This document shows, piece after piece, positions 35,050 through 47,444 of a stretch of DNA of 64,000 nt. The notes below the pieces were generated by a model. The model did not search any database and had not been told where the DNA came from. It was given only the letters and a program-made list of their open reading frames with translations. This stretch comes from Saxidomus purpurata. Lineage: Eukaryota; Mollusca; Bivalvia; Venerida; Veneridae. The position numbers and the translations under genes are program-made. The stretch is from the NCBI GenBank assembly GCA_022818135.1, contig JAFMSR010000013.1:31912274-31976273 (forward strand). Reading direction: 5' to 3'. Numbering within the stretch: position 1 is the stretch's first letter; every line of letters starts with the position of its first letter.

Positions 35050-35677
35050 TCAGTCATAGTCCATCTATACAGGTCCCTTTTAAGTTCACCTTGACTTCAA
35101 ACAATATTACAATGTATATTATAGAATACTCATAATACACAATTACACAATATCCATCAGATTATGAAGCATATTATCTATTCAATTTCCTTTACGCACA
35201 ATTATAACACTTCAATATCCCTATGGAATATCAACATAGCTAAAATGTAAACAATTTAGATAATTCTTTACATTCTTTGTCTTTCCCTTTTGTGTCATTT
35301 ACCATTTGTTATCATTTTTTACCTTTTCGCAGCAAGTTATTTACTTCACTGTAAAATGCCACTGTGCGGGAAATCTACTGTTGAAATGAAGAAGTATACA
35401 ACTTCGAAAAGTTTGCGAATATCAAATCCACAAAATTCACTAAATAATAGACAGCCGCTGTAAATATCCAAATGTTTTACGTACACAACATACGTTAACT
35501 TGTCATGCCTTGAGCATTTCGGTCATGGCTTAGCTAAAACTCGTGCTATGTGCATTGAAGGCCTTGGGCTGCAGATGCTGATGGCAAAGCCATGATCCAC
35601 ATGAGTAAGAGCCTTATGATAAGAATTGCAGTTATACGCAGTGTTCATAAAAAGTTATCCTTTATGCAAGTTCAAAC
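35050..35677. other. Noncoding AT-rich stretch
   Basis: No exon, repeat or RNA gene could be supported. Confidence 0.5.
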
Positions 35678-36985
35678 AAGAGGGCCATAATGGCTCTAAA
35701 TTGCTTACCTGAGTAATATTGCTCTCAAGTTGAAATCTGCATGTAGAACTAAAACTTTAGTTCAAATTTCATTGCCGCAGCTTTAAAAAACAGGAAAGAA
35801 TGTCAGTAGGTCAAGGTCAGCCAATAATGAAGTAGAAAGCTACAGGCAAAACAGTTTACATGGTCCAACATTTATTGCTGGAACTTCAAAAACAGAAAGT
35901 AGGTCCATAGGTCAAGGTCAGCCAAGGTCAAAGTTGAAATCTGCATGCAAAACTATCCATATAGTTCAAATTTTATTGTTGTAGCATTAAAAACAAGAAA
36001 GTAGGTCTTTCTGTAACGTGACTAGGGGTTGACCCTGTGACGTCAAAATTAGTAGAGGTTATCTACTGGTCAAGACCACCCTCACCATCTAGTTTGAAGA
36101 TCATAGGCCTTATGGTTCTCCACTTACTGAACATAATGGATTTGACCTTGACATTTGACCCAGTGACCTAAATGTCAATAAAGGTACTGGTAACAATCAA
36201 CCTGTCCTTGAAGTCTGAGGATACTATGGCCAATATATCTAACTTATCTGTCTTATTGAACATAATAGGTTTAACCTTGTAATCCCATGGACAATTGGGT
36301 ATAATGTGAACAAACTTCACAGAGGAACACCAGTCAATGCTATATACTCTGGACCACACAATTTCAGACAAGAGTGTTTTTATCAAATTTCCTTAAACTC
36401 TATATTATACAGACTAGATGGATGTTCAGTAGAACACTTGTATCACCCTCTTACACTTTGTCAGAATAACCAATAATTTTGTGACAAATACGGGCATAAC
36501 TCTGTCAAATATGACCTTGACCTACAAAATTTGGCGGCATCACAACCCTTTTGTCATAAGCAATACAATTTGAAAGTTTGATAAAGAAATCTTAAGAAAT
36601 GGCAAAGTAGTAGCCAACATCAAGTTTTTGTGACGGACCAACTGACTGATGGACAGACGGACAAAGCCATCCCTATGTATCGCCTTTTCTCCTAAAGGGC
36701 GACACAAAAAGGGACCCCAAGGGCTTGGTAAATTTTGACCCCAGGGTCATGAATTGAACAAACTTGGCAAAGTTCCACTAGAAAATGTTACACACCAAAT
36801 ATCTAAGCTCTAGGAATTGTGGTTTTGGAGAAGTTTTACCTACAAGTCTATGTAAAACAAGTGCCCCTACCCCCATCCCATTCTGCATAGAATAGATTGT
36901 CTTCCAACAATTTGGGTAGAGGAAGTCTTTTGAAGCATGTTGACTGACACCAGACAACCACTGACCACATCAGCTCACCCTGACC
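35678..36985 (+). mobile_element. Helitron-like pearl element (AACAAGAGGGCC family)
   Basis: The start AACAAGAGGGCCATAATGGC is the complement of the end of the intron-4 element at 13260-13303. Degenerate units carry GGTCAAGGTCAGCCAA and 'GAAATCTGCATGCAAAACTA'. A GACGGAC microsatellite remnant lies near 36650 and the right end is near AGCTCACCCTGACC (36972). Confidence 0.6.
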
Positions 36986-37814
36986 TACTATAAGAAATAG
37001 ATCTACATGAAAATTGTATTTTACTTTTCATTATAAAAAAATTCACTAACAATTTTGATTACATGTTGTTCCAAAACTTTTGAGTTGTCTATGATTATCC
37101 TTGAGACAACAGGACAGTGCATAATGATGCCACGCTAGGTTTGCTTTCATCGCATGCTTCATTTGCATTGGTCCTTCTACAGAGGTCAGTGTTGAGGTCA
37201 CATTGCTTTTAGGATCTGCGTCTGTCGTCATGACACGTGCATTGTCAACTTTTTGTTTCAAACAACGTCTCCAATTTCAACTAAACTTCACAGTAATGTT
37301 CTGTATATGCACATAACAATATCAGGCAGCAGTCAAATCTATGTAGCTTAAACATAATGTATCAACATAAATGAATAAATGTTCGAGTATCAGTGTATCC
37401 AATCTGCATAATTAAATTACATAGTATAATAATTATGGTGACTTTATGAATTAATTACAAATTCTGACCTATAATTTTTATAATAAATGAACAATGAACT
37501 ATTTTGTCTCATTCACACCAAGCCCCTATTTTTTCTGTCTGAGGGGAAAGATGGCAGGGCCCATCAGGAGGGGAATTTTTTCGTCATTTTGCCAGAAAAG
37601 GGGAATTTTTTAGGAAATGTATGAAATATACTGTTTAAAAATGTAATATTTATAAAGAACCAAAACTATCAAGTATGAGATGACATTATTCTTTTGCCAA
37701 ATATAAAGAGAGGATATAAGAATTTAACATAACAAAATTTTATGTAAAAATACCGGTGTCAGGAACATAACATAGCAGCATTGGTGTTAAAACACAATGC
37801 GGTTCGGTGTATTA
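36986..37814. other. Noncoding stretch
   Basis: It includes the left edge (37530-37615) of a GC-rich repeat with 'AGGGGAATTTTTT' words that reappears inverted or decayed at 38230-38330. No coding exon is seen. Confidence 0.4.
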
Positions 37815-37945
37815 AAGGTACTGTAGCACAGATATGCGGTCAGGTACTGTTAAGCGCAGATACGCAGCAAGGTACTGTAGCACAGATGCAGGGCCACGTT
37901 CTGTATAGCACAGAATACTGAGCAAGGTACTGTAGCATAGATCAT
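37815..37945. repeat. Imperfect minisatellite (GGTACTGTAGCACAGAT)
   Basis: Four to five units of about 28 bp built on GGTACTGTAGCACAGAT plus CGCAGCAA. Confidence 0.7.
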
Positions 37946-38429
37946 AAGATACAATTAAATAATAAGTCCTACTTCTATTTTCAATTGAAAACATTGTATT
38001 AGTATTTTTTTTCATCTTTGGTACACTGTTTTCATTGAAAAAATTACAAAAATCGGGGCCGCGAAAATATGTGACAAACGAAAAATCTGCGATTTTCGGC
38101 TGACTATTTCACATATAAGGTGTCAAATAGTTGCAAAAATTATTCTGAAGCTTTAATTTAAGAAAAATTATGTTTATATAGTAAGTTTGGCCAACTCTTG
38201 ATTAAATAAATAAAAGGATTTTTCAACATTTTGAGGGGAATTTTTTGTCAAAAAATGGGGAAAAATATATATTAATTTGGGAGGGGAATGGGGCCGAATT
38301 TCGGCCCCAAAAAGGCCCCCAAAAAAACACTGAAAGGTACTCAAAGACTATGGAGAGTATGGCTTGTAATAAATTTTATTTAAATTTTAAGTAAGAATTT
38401 AGAATAAGACAAGAAACATGGCAATGCCA

Positions 38430-38978
38430 CGAAACCAGGTTTTCAAAAATGTTGTTCTGATTCAAGTTACAAAGTAGACATGAAATAATATATCATATCT
38501 TTTTTAAATTACCTCCAAAGATGATATGACCTTTGACTGCCAAATCAAGTTAAAATCATGTAAACAGGATTTTCAATGTTAATGTCACTGTGACCTTGAC
38601 CTTGGAGCCAGCCATGCGGAACATGCGTTCTGCACGTCATCTTGATGTGGTAAACATTTGTCTGAAGTTTCATCAAAATTCTTCAAAGGGTTGAAGAGTT
38701 ACAGAGCGGACAGGATTTTCAATGTTAATGTCACTGTGACCTTGACCTTGGAGCCAGCCATGCGGAACATGCGTTCTGCACGTCATCTTGATGTGGTAAA
38801 CATTTGTCTGAAGTTTCATCAAAATTCTTCAAAGGGTTGAAGAGTTACAGAGCGGACACAATTTCGTTTGACGCCCGCCCATCCGCCCATCCGCCCATCC
38901 GCCCATCCGCCCATCCGCCCATCCGCCCGCCATACCCCAATCTAATAACCAGGATTTTCAAAATTGAAAACCTGGTTA
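38430..38978 (+). mobile_element. Helitron-like pearl element, third type
   Basis: The 5' end AACCAGGTTTTCAAAA is followed by about two core units of 146 bp (TTTCAATGTTAATGTCACTG at 38571 and 38717). Then comes a CCCATCCG microsatellite (38868-38932) and a 3' hairpin made of AACCAGGATTTTCAA and TTGAAAACCTGGTT. The termini are partly inverted copies of each other. Confidence 0.75.
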
Positions 38979-39254
38979 AAAATACCTATATACTTTACCT
39001 CAGTTTGAGAAATTTAAATAAGTCGATATCCGACTATTATCCAGTATCTAGCACAGATTTGTTACTCTAGTACCTCATAATGTCATTGATCACAATTCAT
39101 CATACCTCAGACAACAGTAAGTGTTAATGCAGTTTCACAGTCATATCATTTACATTAATATCAGTTGGAAATTTATTGTATTTTGAACTCTGAACACATT
39201 TCCCCCCGACATTTTTTATGTACGCCCATGCATTATATCTAGAAGTGATGATTT

Positions 39255-39860
39255 AAACTGGTCATACATAGTTCATCATCTGGTACAGTTCATTCAAGAT
39301 AAAATGGCCCTCACTTCATCATCAACTACAGCTCATTCAAGATAAAATGGCCCTCACTTCATCATCAGGTACAGCTCATTCAAGATAACATGGCCCTCAC
39401 TTCATCATCTGGTACAGTTCATTCAAAATAACATGGCCCTCACTTCATCATCTACTACAGTGCACTCAACATAAAATGGCCCTCACTTCATCACCTACTA
39501 CAGTTCATTCAAGATAACATTGCCCTCACTTCATCATCTACTACAGTTCATTCAAGATAACATGGCCCTCACTTCATCATCTACTACAGTTCATTCAAGA
39601 TAACATGGCCCTCACTTCATCATCTACTACAGTGCATTCAACATAAAATGGCCCTCACTTCATCACCTTCTACAGTTCATTCAAGATAACATTGCCCTCA
39701 CTTCATCATCTACTACAGTGCATTCAACATAAAATGGCCCTGACTTCATCATCTACTACAGTGCATTCAACATAACATGGCCATCACTTCATCATCTACT
39801 ACAGTTCATTCAAGATAACATTGCCCCACTTCCTCATCTATAGAGGTCATTCAACAATGG
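39255..39860. repeat. 43-bp minisatellite, about 14 units
   Basis: Units carry CTTCATCATCTACTACAGT, 'TCATTCAAGATAACATGG' and CCCTCA. The last units are decayed. Confidence 0.85.
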
Positions 39861-40935
39861 CCTTCTGGTCGTGCAGCCCACTACATGGCCCTTAATTACT
39901 AGCAGTCCCTTCATTTGGTGTTCTACCATGACTGTATGATTGCTCAGCGGAACGGCAAGCTATCACTGTCAACATTGGACAAGGCGTTACGGGATACTTG
40001 AACTGGAAGGACATAACAACCTGACTTAAGTGTCCCGAACTGCCCGGGTGCCATAGCGATGCTACAGAAAGAGTGGTCACTCTACCCTTGAAGTTATATG
40101 ATGTATATATTGTTGTTACATTTTGTACTCATTTTATTCTTTCATTATATGCTAAAATGAAAATCGCTTTTATATAAATATCACACCAGAATATGCATGA
40201 AAATACTGCTCTAAAATGTAGCCATTATAGTCAGAAACATACCCTAAAATGATCCCACGCGCATCCTCAAATAAAAATTTTCCCGGAGGAGCATGCCCCC
40301 AGACCTCCCTAGGACTTCCCATTCTATATATACTTTGGCCACACCACACTTAACATGTTGACGGTGGGCCTGGTAGTTTCTTTAAAAATGTTGCCGGAAG
40401 TTTTATTTCTATGTTTATATGCCAGCGATGAGAATACATGTCGCTAACTTTGACGGCTTCAAATAGTTATTTGATTTACCCAGAGACATAGAATAGAGAG
40501 ATAAGCAGCTTCAGCTTTTTACCTTGAAATATCACACATAACACTGGCAATTTTCAAAATTTGTAGATTTTGTAGCAGATGAAGCTTTAAAGATATGAAA
40601 ACATGAAAATTTGCTATGTTTAAGCTTTCAAAGAATGTAATATCTATGTCTGTATGATAAATGACCAATGAGTTTTATTTGCTACAAAATGATAAACGTC
40701 ACTGTCACTGGTGATATTTCTGGATATAGTAGTGTTGCATATCTCCCTTTTCTATGTTTGTGATTTACCCAATATATCTTTAAAAAATTACATACCTAAA
40801 AGAGTCCATTCAAAGTAATATCAAAGTATGTGATAATTAATTAGAAACTTTGTTTTTGCTTACACTGTCAGAATTCTACTTTAAATACTAGTGTATCAAT
40901 GGATATTATTTTTAAACCTCACCAGCTTGAAATTA
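39861..40935. other. Noncoding stretch
   Basis: AT-rich DNA with no supported feature. Confidence 0.5.
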
Positions 40936-41334
40936 CACGGTGGGGAATCACGTGATCAAAATAATCTCTAAACAAAAGTAAATCTATGAAAAAATGCTAA
41001 AAAATACTGAAAGCTGTTTAGCATTAAATATGAAATGTAGCCTATCATATGGCAACATTAGTGTATTCTAGACCTACACAGGTCTAAATCATAGTCTCCT
41101 TCCGATTGTGATAAACACTTCAGGACACTTAACTAATTCATTTTTGAAGTGTTCAGCACAATCAAAAGGTGATTGTTGTTGAACCTGAGTAGTTCTAGAA
41201 TACGTTAATGTTGTCATAAGATAGGCTACTTTTTATATTCACAACTAAACGGCTTTTATCATTTTCTAACATTTTTCATATATTTACTTTCGTTTAGAGA
41301 TTATTTTGATCATGTGATTCCCCACCGTGAATTA
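40931..41334. mobile_element. Transib-like palindromic MITE
   Basis: The element spans 40936-41329. It starts CACGGTGGGGAATCAC and ends with the complement, with arms near-perfect for about 48 bp. Inner arms (AGCCTATCATATGGCAAC... / ...GTTGTCATAAGATAGGCT) also pair, so most of the 394 bp can fold back. The 5-bp direct repeat AATTA flanks it (40931-40935, 41330-41334). A CAC-G/A-GTG-type start with 5-bp duplications is the Transib signature, related to RAG recombination signals. No transposase is present. Confidence 0.7.
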
Positions 41335-41816
41335 TGTACTGCGTAAAATCATTGGTACTGGAATGTAATACAAAGCTTCCAATAGAAAAAGTTTCAAGTA
41401 AAACTTGTTTACTTTCTGCAAATATTTCATTAAGTTGATAATCTACATATCATTAAGGCATGTACATGTATGATTGAAACTTTGGTCAAATAAAATTGCA
41501 AGCAGTTCACGAGGATACAGTATGCATTTTTCCGCATACAGCCTCCCAGAGTGTAAAAATCAGCTTGAACGCAACATCAACATGAAAACAGCAAATACTG
41601 TGGTAGACTTAACAAGTTTTCTTTTTGGAAATTTGTAGGCTCAACAAGTCTTTTTGGGGGGGAAATTTTGTCATTTCATCATGTTCATTAATACTTTAAT
41701 AACTTCTTATGTTTTACAACACCAAATGAACATACCGGTATGGAAATTTCCATGCCACAGTGAAAAAAAGGGAATTTAAAGAAGTGCATTTGAAGATCTC
41801 ATGCACAAATACAAGC

Positions 41817-43266
41817 CGATAAAACGGTAACCAGTCAACTCGAACCTTAGTCATCTCATACCCGAATTAGTCAACTCGTACCTGATTTTTTGTTCGGAAA
41901 AGTCAACTCCTACCTTAAATTCATTTATTCATTATATTTGTGAAAATAATTGTTTTTTATCATTAATCACTAAATATTTGCATTTAAACACTTTATTTTA
42001 CTCTTACTTTACAAAATTATATCAGAAAGTGGTAGTAATCATGGTAATGAAGTGGAAGTTTTGAAAAAAGTCAACTCATATCCTACATATACATTATTTT
42101 AAGTGTATCTAAAATGATGTATTACGGGGCTTTCGAAAGTTGTATTATTTTCATTATGTATCTGACAAAAGAAAAATGTTTTATTTCAGTTCAACATAGG
42201 TTTTAGAAGATAAAATTGGCCCTCGAAAATGTTTTGGGCAAACAGTTAAGATATTTGCCACCACACTTTCTCTCTGTTTCTTTAATATCGCAATTAGAAC
42301 AAATAACACCTGCACAATCAGTGTTCCCACTCTCGTAAATTATTACATAAATCACGCAAAAAAAAATAAATATCACGCAAAAAATTTTCACCATGTGCGA
42401 GATCGCGCGCATTCGAAAATGCCGAGGACGAATAGGTTCAGCTGGAATCCCTCAGTATATTCTAAAAATAGATCATGGAAATTCTACTTTCTCGACCAAT
42501 TGATCGGCATAACTGCTGGTGATTTACCGTTGACGTCATGAAATGTAGACGGGTTTCATATTTGAATGCTCTGGGAATTAATATTAGCACTTTAAAGTGT
42601 GACCAATCTAATGTTCCGGGCTTCGTCTGCAAAAATGTGGCAGACAAAGCATTGTGTTTTGCTTCTTGGCGAATAAAATAAATGATGCCCAACAACAAAG
42701 TGAAGAGTTACCATCCACAAGTACTGAAACAACTACGAGTAGTGTTAAAAGTCAGAAAAAGTACCATTTACGGTTTCATAACAAGTGGTTGCCACGGGTT
42801 GTAAAAATTTTAAACGATCGCCGCTTGTCTATCAATAATTTTCATACCCCCAAAAATTGAGATATACCCCCACTTTTTGTGTCCAGGGGGTAAGTATACG
42901 CTTGAAAAAAATACTGAGTGGGAACACTGACAATGTAGGTTGACAATTGACACATTACGGTGTGAAATTGTCTATCGACTTACTTCTGGTGTAGTCTACT
43001 AATTCTAACACCTATCTAGACACATTAATAACATCAACTTCAATGTTTTTATTTCAACTGTTCACTATCTAAAAATTATATGCTATATAACCCAGAATTC
43101 AATAAAATTAGGATATATTCCATATGGCCCAACCTTTGACTATATACCATTTCTTCTCCTTCCTGGTTAAAACAAAAGGTACGAGTTGACTTTTTTAACC
43201 GTTCGGGTACGAGATGACTAAGGTACGAGTTGACTTAGGTACGAGTTGGCCCGGAAGCGATAAAAC
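41817..43266. mobile_element. Mutator-like (MULE-type) non-autonomous element
   Basis: The 9-bp direct repeat CGATAAAAC (41817-41825, 43258-43266) flanks a 1432-bp unit. Both ends carry repeats of AGTCAACTCGTACC / GGTACGAGTTGACT and GAGATGACTAAGGT in inverted orientation. The extreme termini match only partly. Nine-bp duplications are typical of Mutator elements. Two short open frames lie in the middle (ATGCCGAGGACG... at 42412 and the KINDAQQQSEELP frame near 42670), which could be captured host or transposon fragments. Confidence 0.65.
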
Positions 43267-43805
43267 TGCTCTCATAGACGAACCTTTATAAAATTTGTTT
43301 CAAATCAAATCAAACCACAGATTTGATCCACCACAAATTTGATCGTAACTGATAAAGACAGACATAGATCTAGGTGCAATATCAGTTTGTAAAATGGCCC
43401 GTCTGTCTTGCAGTCGGAATATTGATGCTAAAAGATCTTGAGCAGTGTTGAGCTTACCCCGTCAACTCGATTTTCAATCTTTAATAAATAACCGAGCGGT
43501 TTAAGAATACCATCGCAGAAAAACTCGAAATAAATTGCTAGGAGAAGGTATGAAAACAATACCTTGTACAAATAATGTACGATACTTTCCACACGTGCAA
43601 CCTTTTTTGATAGATGGCGGGAAATGGGAGGTAATCCGTCGTTGTGTTTAATATAAAACCCATCATTGTACCGTTACCTAGTAAAATATATCGAGGGATT
43701 TGGGTACCTTATTCTACTACTTCGTTTTGATACATGTCTACTTAACGACTGTTTCTTTTCCTTTTACTTACAATTCCAAACAATACAACCTCGATTATTA
43801 AAGGC
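43267..43805. other. Noncoding stretch
   Basis: No feature could be supported. Confidence 0.5.
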
Positions 43806-43855
43806 CCAATACCACGGACCTATATACACATGTGTATATAGGTCCGTGCCAATAC
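43806..43855. mobile_element. 36-bp palindromic micro-insertion with 7-bp target duplication
   Basis: A perfect palindrome at 43813-43848 (half: CACGGACCTATATACACA) is flanked by CCAATAC on both sides (43806-43812, 43849-43855). Both halves equal the terminus of the 565-bp element at 1992. Confidence 0.8.
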
Positions 43856-43960
43856 TAAGCCACTGTCATCGCGTATTTTCGTGTATCTAATAATTGGCTG
43901 AAACATGTTCCACTTTTCCAAAGCAGCAGAGCTATCAATATAATTGGACGTGAAAAAATC

Positions 43961-44029
43961 GTGGCTCGACCGGGACTCGAACCCTGGGCCTTCCGCTGTC
44001 AGGGCGCACACCCTACCAACTTAGCCATC
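43961..44029 (-). pseudogene. tRNA-like sequence able to fold, with T6 terminator
   Basis: On the minus strand an A box (TGGCTAAGTTGG) and a B box (GGTTCGAGTCCC) are followed by TTTTTT at 43958-43953. A cloverleaf can be drawn: acceptor 6 of 7 with wobbles, anticodon stem 4 of 5, T stem 4 of 5, D stem weak. The anticodon position reads TGA, but the preceding base is C rather than T and there is no long variable arm as serine tRNAs need. Pseudo-tRNA or SINE head is the best call. It lies between two palindromic micro-insertions. Confidence 0.45.
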
Positions 44030-44059
44030 AAACATCACAGTCAATATCATAACGATTTA

Positions 44060-44111
44060 TCACCATCACGGACCTATATACACATATATATATATAGGTC
44101 CGTGTCACCAT
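44060..44111. mobile_element. 38-bp palindromic micro-insertion with 7-bp target duplication
   Basis: The unit at 44067-44104 starts CACGGACCTATATACACA and ends TATATAGGTCCGTG, with TA-repeat expansion at the centre. TCACCAT flanks it exactly (44060-44066, 44105-44111). It is the second independent copy of the 43813 palindrome. Confidence 0.8.
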
Positions 44112-44529
44112 ATATACCTGTACCCGGCTACATCAACATTAAACTCTTGACCGTTTTCAGCAAAACAGCAAAAAGACCACCAAGGTCTTTTTAAGTTCCT
44201 ATACACCTTTCTAAATTTTTTACATACTGAGTGGTCACTGAACAACACTCACCATGAGAAGTGCTCACTGAACAATGCTCAACGTGGATAGTGCTCCCAG
44301 AACTGTATACACTGAACAATGCTCACTTAGCAAAACTTATAAAAAATAAAGATGGCGTTGTGAAAAAGGGGGAAGGGTTACTTCTTTAAATATAAATAAA
44401 TACAATGCTAGAAATTTGAGAGAAAATTGTTTGCCAATCAACATTTTTATGACATATTTTAAGACATATTTTAAGACATGTGTTGACTTTTGAAAACATC
44501 GACGCAATTTTTTCTTTGAAATTGTATCT

Positions 44530-44895
44530 TTAAATTTCGAAGTGATTTATTAAATATTTAACAACTTGTGGCCCTGTTTACCTTAAATTGAAAGGGATAC
44601 TTTCTGGATCCATCACTTCCTCGAAGATAGGACACACCAGATTATTGTCGAAGGTAACGAGTCTTCTCACTTGTCCTTTAGTACTCTATTTTGATCCCAT
44701 CTATTAATGACATACCAAACAGAATCGAGAGGCGGTCCTTCTCTTTACTGAAGATACTAATGTCTATCCCACCAATAAGTCTCTGTCTTTCGCAGAGCTT
44801 ATAGTAATGCAAATGACAATTTAAAATTGCATGCCTTTTATAAAACAAAATGTAAATCCACATGAAAAGGAATCCTGTCATACATCCCAATTTCT
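44530..44895. repeat. Dispersed repeat, first copy of a pair with 52405-52790
   Basis: About 360 bp match 52405-52790 in the same orientation, including CTTCCTCGAAGATAGGACAC and 'AAGGAATCCTGTCATA'. On the minus strand both copies keep a similar reading (CERQRLIG...DI), so an ancestral coding tail is possible, but both have breaks. Confidence 0.65.
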
Positions 44896-44939
44896 CACCT
44901 ATGGGATACATATTTCCGCGCATTTACCCATGTGAGATA

Positions 44940-45335
44940 AACTTATCTCACATCGCTTATCTCACATCGCTGCCGGACTTTTTTACGTTAATTGTAAGCA
45001 GACATAAAAATCGAAAAATGGCTGTAAAATTGTTATTTCTGAAATAAACATAGGGTTGTTGGTTTCATTTTCTTAATTAGATCTTTTCTATCCATTATAG
45101 CAGTTTTGAAGTAAAATTCGGAAAATATTGATTTTCATTTTTTCCTCCCCATTCTGTATTTGCACGAATTTCTTCTTACTTGTGTGAAAATGCGATTTAA
45201 ACGGTGAGAAATAAATCTACATGTCCATTGGGTTGTGGATAAGGAAATCCCACCCTCGAGTTGAGATGTCCAAAACTCGGCACGCCTCGTTTTTGGACGT
45301 ATCTCACCCTCGGGTGGGATTTCCTTATCCACAAC
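44940..45335. mobile_element. MITE-like repeat ending in a 104-bp hairpin
   Basis: 44975-45145 is the inverted relative of 3595-3775, and 45165-45245 of 1745-1850. At 45232-45335 perfect 23-24 bp arms (GTTGTGGATAAGGAAATCCC and its complement) with further inner pairing (GAGAT-TCCAAAAC / GTTTTTGGA-ATCTC) make a long GC-containing hairpin. No coding is supported. Confidence 0.65.
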
Positions 45336-46645
45336 TCATGAACATGTTAGATTCACTTTATCCAACTTATGTATACGGATCAATCGGTGTCACCATGAGC
45401 AATAGTCTCAACCAGGTCCCAGCATTTAAACAAGAAAAACTGTAATACAAAGTATCACAGCGGGCCAACAAACAATAATGCCATGTAAATATTTTGGAAA
45501 TTTGTGATCGTTGATGTTGAGGCATGGCCCCAAAAGAACTCGAGGAAACCAATTCTGGTTGAACAAGCAAAACCTGACACGACGCCACATCTACTGACTG
45601 ACCTGTAGTATCGAAACTTTACTGTTATCAAATTATATGCATACAGTATGACCGTTCCTGGTATGTCTCAATTTTACATTACCATTATCCTTATTAATTT
45701 GACATGCATGAATTTTTGATGATTTTGATAGAATACTTTAAAGTAGGTGAGAGAATGGGTAAAGGACCAGCCATTGACAGAAGGTAAACGTTACCTTAGA
45801 CGTCTGCAAACTGGCCCCCCTTTGTACAAGGAGTGCTCAGCTTTTATAGCCAAAACTTCCCGCTCAAAATCTGTGTCGTAGAAGGGTTGTTCACAAAAGC
45901 ACGCATAACTCAATTTATTGTATTAGATTTACCTTAAAAACACAGGGATAAAACAATATGAAACCATTGAACAACCCTGTTTCAATATAACTGTCACTAA
46001 AATTCAAAAAGGCATGAAAAGCAAGGAAAGAGAAAAGTACATGTACTTTACATCTGCTAAATTAAAGACCTATGTGTACTAGTTTTAACCATCCAAGTTG
46101 AAACAAATTCTACAGAGTTATATCTATCACCTAATATGCAGAATATTATAAATACTGTGAACAATGCATTATACTGTGAAACAAGATGAGTAACACTCTT
46201 AATTCCAAAATTATAGTCCAAAAAGTAAAAAAACAAAAAAAAAGTCTAGGGTTCCTGTTATACACTGCTAAAAGAACCAAAATAATGACAAGAGGCCTTT
46301 AACAGAAAAAGATATACCTGAGTGACTGTGCATGAAAATTTACTGTGTAAATAGGGAAAGCAAAAGCTGGTTATACCGTGTTAAGATATAAAGCAAGAGA
46401 TCACCATGTACCAGAGTAACTGGACTAGTTGTGTAAAGTAAAGAAAAAAGGCACCCCTGCTACAATATATTAAAAATATTGATCTATGGTATGGATAACC
46501 CATTAAGCTCGAAAGCTTATTTCCAATGGAGTCCAGTTTACCAACAAAAAATGAAAATCAAGATGGAACCAGAGAACATCGGGAGATCTTAAATATAAGT
46601 TCTATTAATTACGTAAAAAATGCATCAATGTAAGCTTCAGAAAAC
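45336..46645. other. Noncoding stretch
   Basis: No exon, RNA gene or clear repeat is supported. Confidence 0.45.
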
Positions 46646-46649
46646 AATT

Positions 46650-47215
46650 AAAACAAGAGCTGTCAGCAGGAATTTTTTCAGTGCTTGCCAATAAAACAAG
46701 TTTGTCAGTGTAAGGCAAAACAAGGGTCTGTATAAGCAAGGGCCACAAGTAGCAAGATACTATGTAAAGAATTATCAGACTTAATTGTTTGATTTTCTTT
46801 TATACTGTAACAGCAAAGTTCTAAATTAATTCTTTAAGTTGTTAATGATATATGTGCATGACAGTGCCAGTTGTTCACACAAGATTTTTCTTTTACTTAC
46901 ATTTCTCATGTGTCTATTTTTACTTTATTCTCTAAGTGTGACCTTTACCTTTGAGCTACGAACCTGTGTCTTGCACACAACACACTGTCCCCATGTAGTG
47001 AACGATGTCAATTCAAAATCTTCAATTCATGACCAAGTTACAACCTGGATAAGCTCATCCCGGCAGATGCACACACAGTATACTCCCAAACTGACAGCAG
47101 GCTGGACAAAATTGTATATTGTTTTAATAGCTTACTTTCTAAAGGAATGTTGTGCATGTTTTTTGGAAGATGTGGCAGTAGCAATTGACAAAGATGTCCC
47201 TCATGGTTGAAAACT
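46650..47215 (+). repeat. Pearl-like degenerate element
   Basis: It starts AACAAGAGCTGTCAGCAGG, like 27350, and contains the usual 'GTGCATGACAGTGCCAGTT' and 'CTTGCACACAACACACTG' phrases. A 123-codon frame inside is judged spurious. Confidence 0.5.
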
Positions 47216-47299
47216 GGAATTCTTTGGTGAATTGTACAGATGAGTATTCGCATCTTCAAGAATTTTTCCATTTACCTGAAAAGAAAATAAAACAAAACA

Positions 47300-47394
47300 A
47301 CTTAGTGGGCAGCTTTATTTGCAGTTCAATGAAAAAAGGAACTTTACATATACATTCCTTTTTATTTGAAGGTAAATAAAGCTGCCCACTTAGT
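47300..47394. mobile_element. 95-bp foldback element
   Basis: Termini ACTTAGTGGGCAGCTTTATT and its complement (one mismatch), plus inner TTCAATGAAAAAAGGAA / TTCCTTTTTATTTGAA pairing. Nearly the whole length can form one hairpin. Confidence 0.7.
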
Positions 47395-47444
47395 ATTAAT
47401 CTGAACTACTCTCATCACTCTTCCTGACTTCTTACTTTCATAGG

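Noticed and set aside
43961..44029. Functional suppressor or serine tRNA (anticodon position TGA)
   Set aside because: The base before the anticodon is C, the D stem is weak and there is no long variable arm.
46839..47210. Plus-strand 123-codon frame with hydrophobic start
   Set aside because: The DNA matches pearl-type repeat phrases found elsewhere in the window; chance frame.
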